Positions 21,514 through 21,531 of a DNA stretch of 21,531 nt are shown here, in pieces. A program made the position numbers and the translations under genes. Within the stretch, counting starts at the first letter, position 1. Each line of letters begins with the position of its first letter. Source of the DNA: Smittium culicis (lineage: Eukaryota; Kickxellomycota; Harpellomycetes; Harpellales; Legeriomycetaceae); the NCBI GenBank assembly GCA_001970855.1, contig LSSN01001184.1:1-21531 (forward strand). Direction: 5' to 3'. The notes under the pieces are model-generated. The model was not told where the DNA came from and searched no databases. It saw only the letters and a list, made by a program, of their open reading frames with translations.

Positions 21514-21531
21514 CCCCCCCCCCCCCCCCCC
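21514..21531. repeat. C18 homopolymer at window edge
   Basis: Eighteen C close the window after AAACCCT. Nothing similar occurs elsewhere in this AT-rich sequence. It is probably a contig end, and quite possibly a poly-G read artefact seen on the opposite strand. Confidence 0.95.

Overview
The window reads as nuclear DNA from a very AT-rich fungus, probably an early-diverging lineage. Three things point there. There are two long intronless genes for Kha1/CHX-type monovalent cation:proton antiporters, whose cytosolic tails carry motifs typical of fungal Kha1. Codon use in them is AT-leaning but clearly coding. The rest is extremely AT-rich non-coding sequence with microsatellites. I cannot fix the lineage from this window; AT-rich groups such as Harpellales/Kickxellomycotina or Neocallimastigomycota are guesses.

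Layout. 1-195 is a pure TAA microsatellite followed by a graded CTCAA/TAA array. 196-2034 is non-coding with a few GC-richer patches. 2035-5478 (+) is antiporter A (1147 aa). 5479-5996 is a short convergent intergenic region with a strong hairpin. 5997-9257 (-) is antiporter B (1086 aa), so the two paralogues stand tail to tail. 9258-10930 is a less AT-rich zone with two traces of broken or intron-split coding sequence (around 9670-9864 and 10426-10774). 10930-21240 is a gene desert of roughly 10 kb with degenerate dispersed repeats and hairpins. The window ends in a run of 18 C.

The two antiporters share membrane-domain numbering residue for residue (Asp194-Asp195, Lys378), while their cytosolic tails have diverged strongly. 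Parts of the membrane domain are nearly identical at the DNA level, including an 87-nt perfect block. This is best explained by gene conversion between the inverted copies. Both would exchange K+ or Na+ for H+ across an endomembrane (Golgi/endosome in yeast Kha1), with the tails as likely regulatory modules. I see no rRNA, tRNA, CRISPR array or intact transposon. No clearly new multi-gene system is visible. The strongest observations are the inverted, conversion-homogenised antiporter pair and its Asp-Asp active-site motif.
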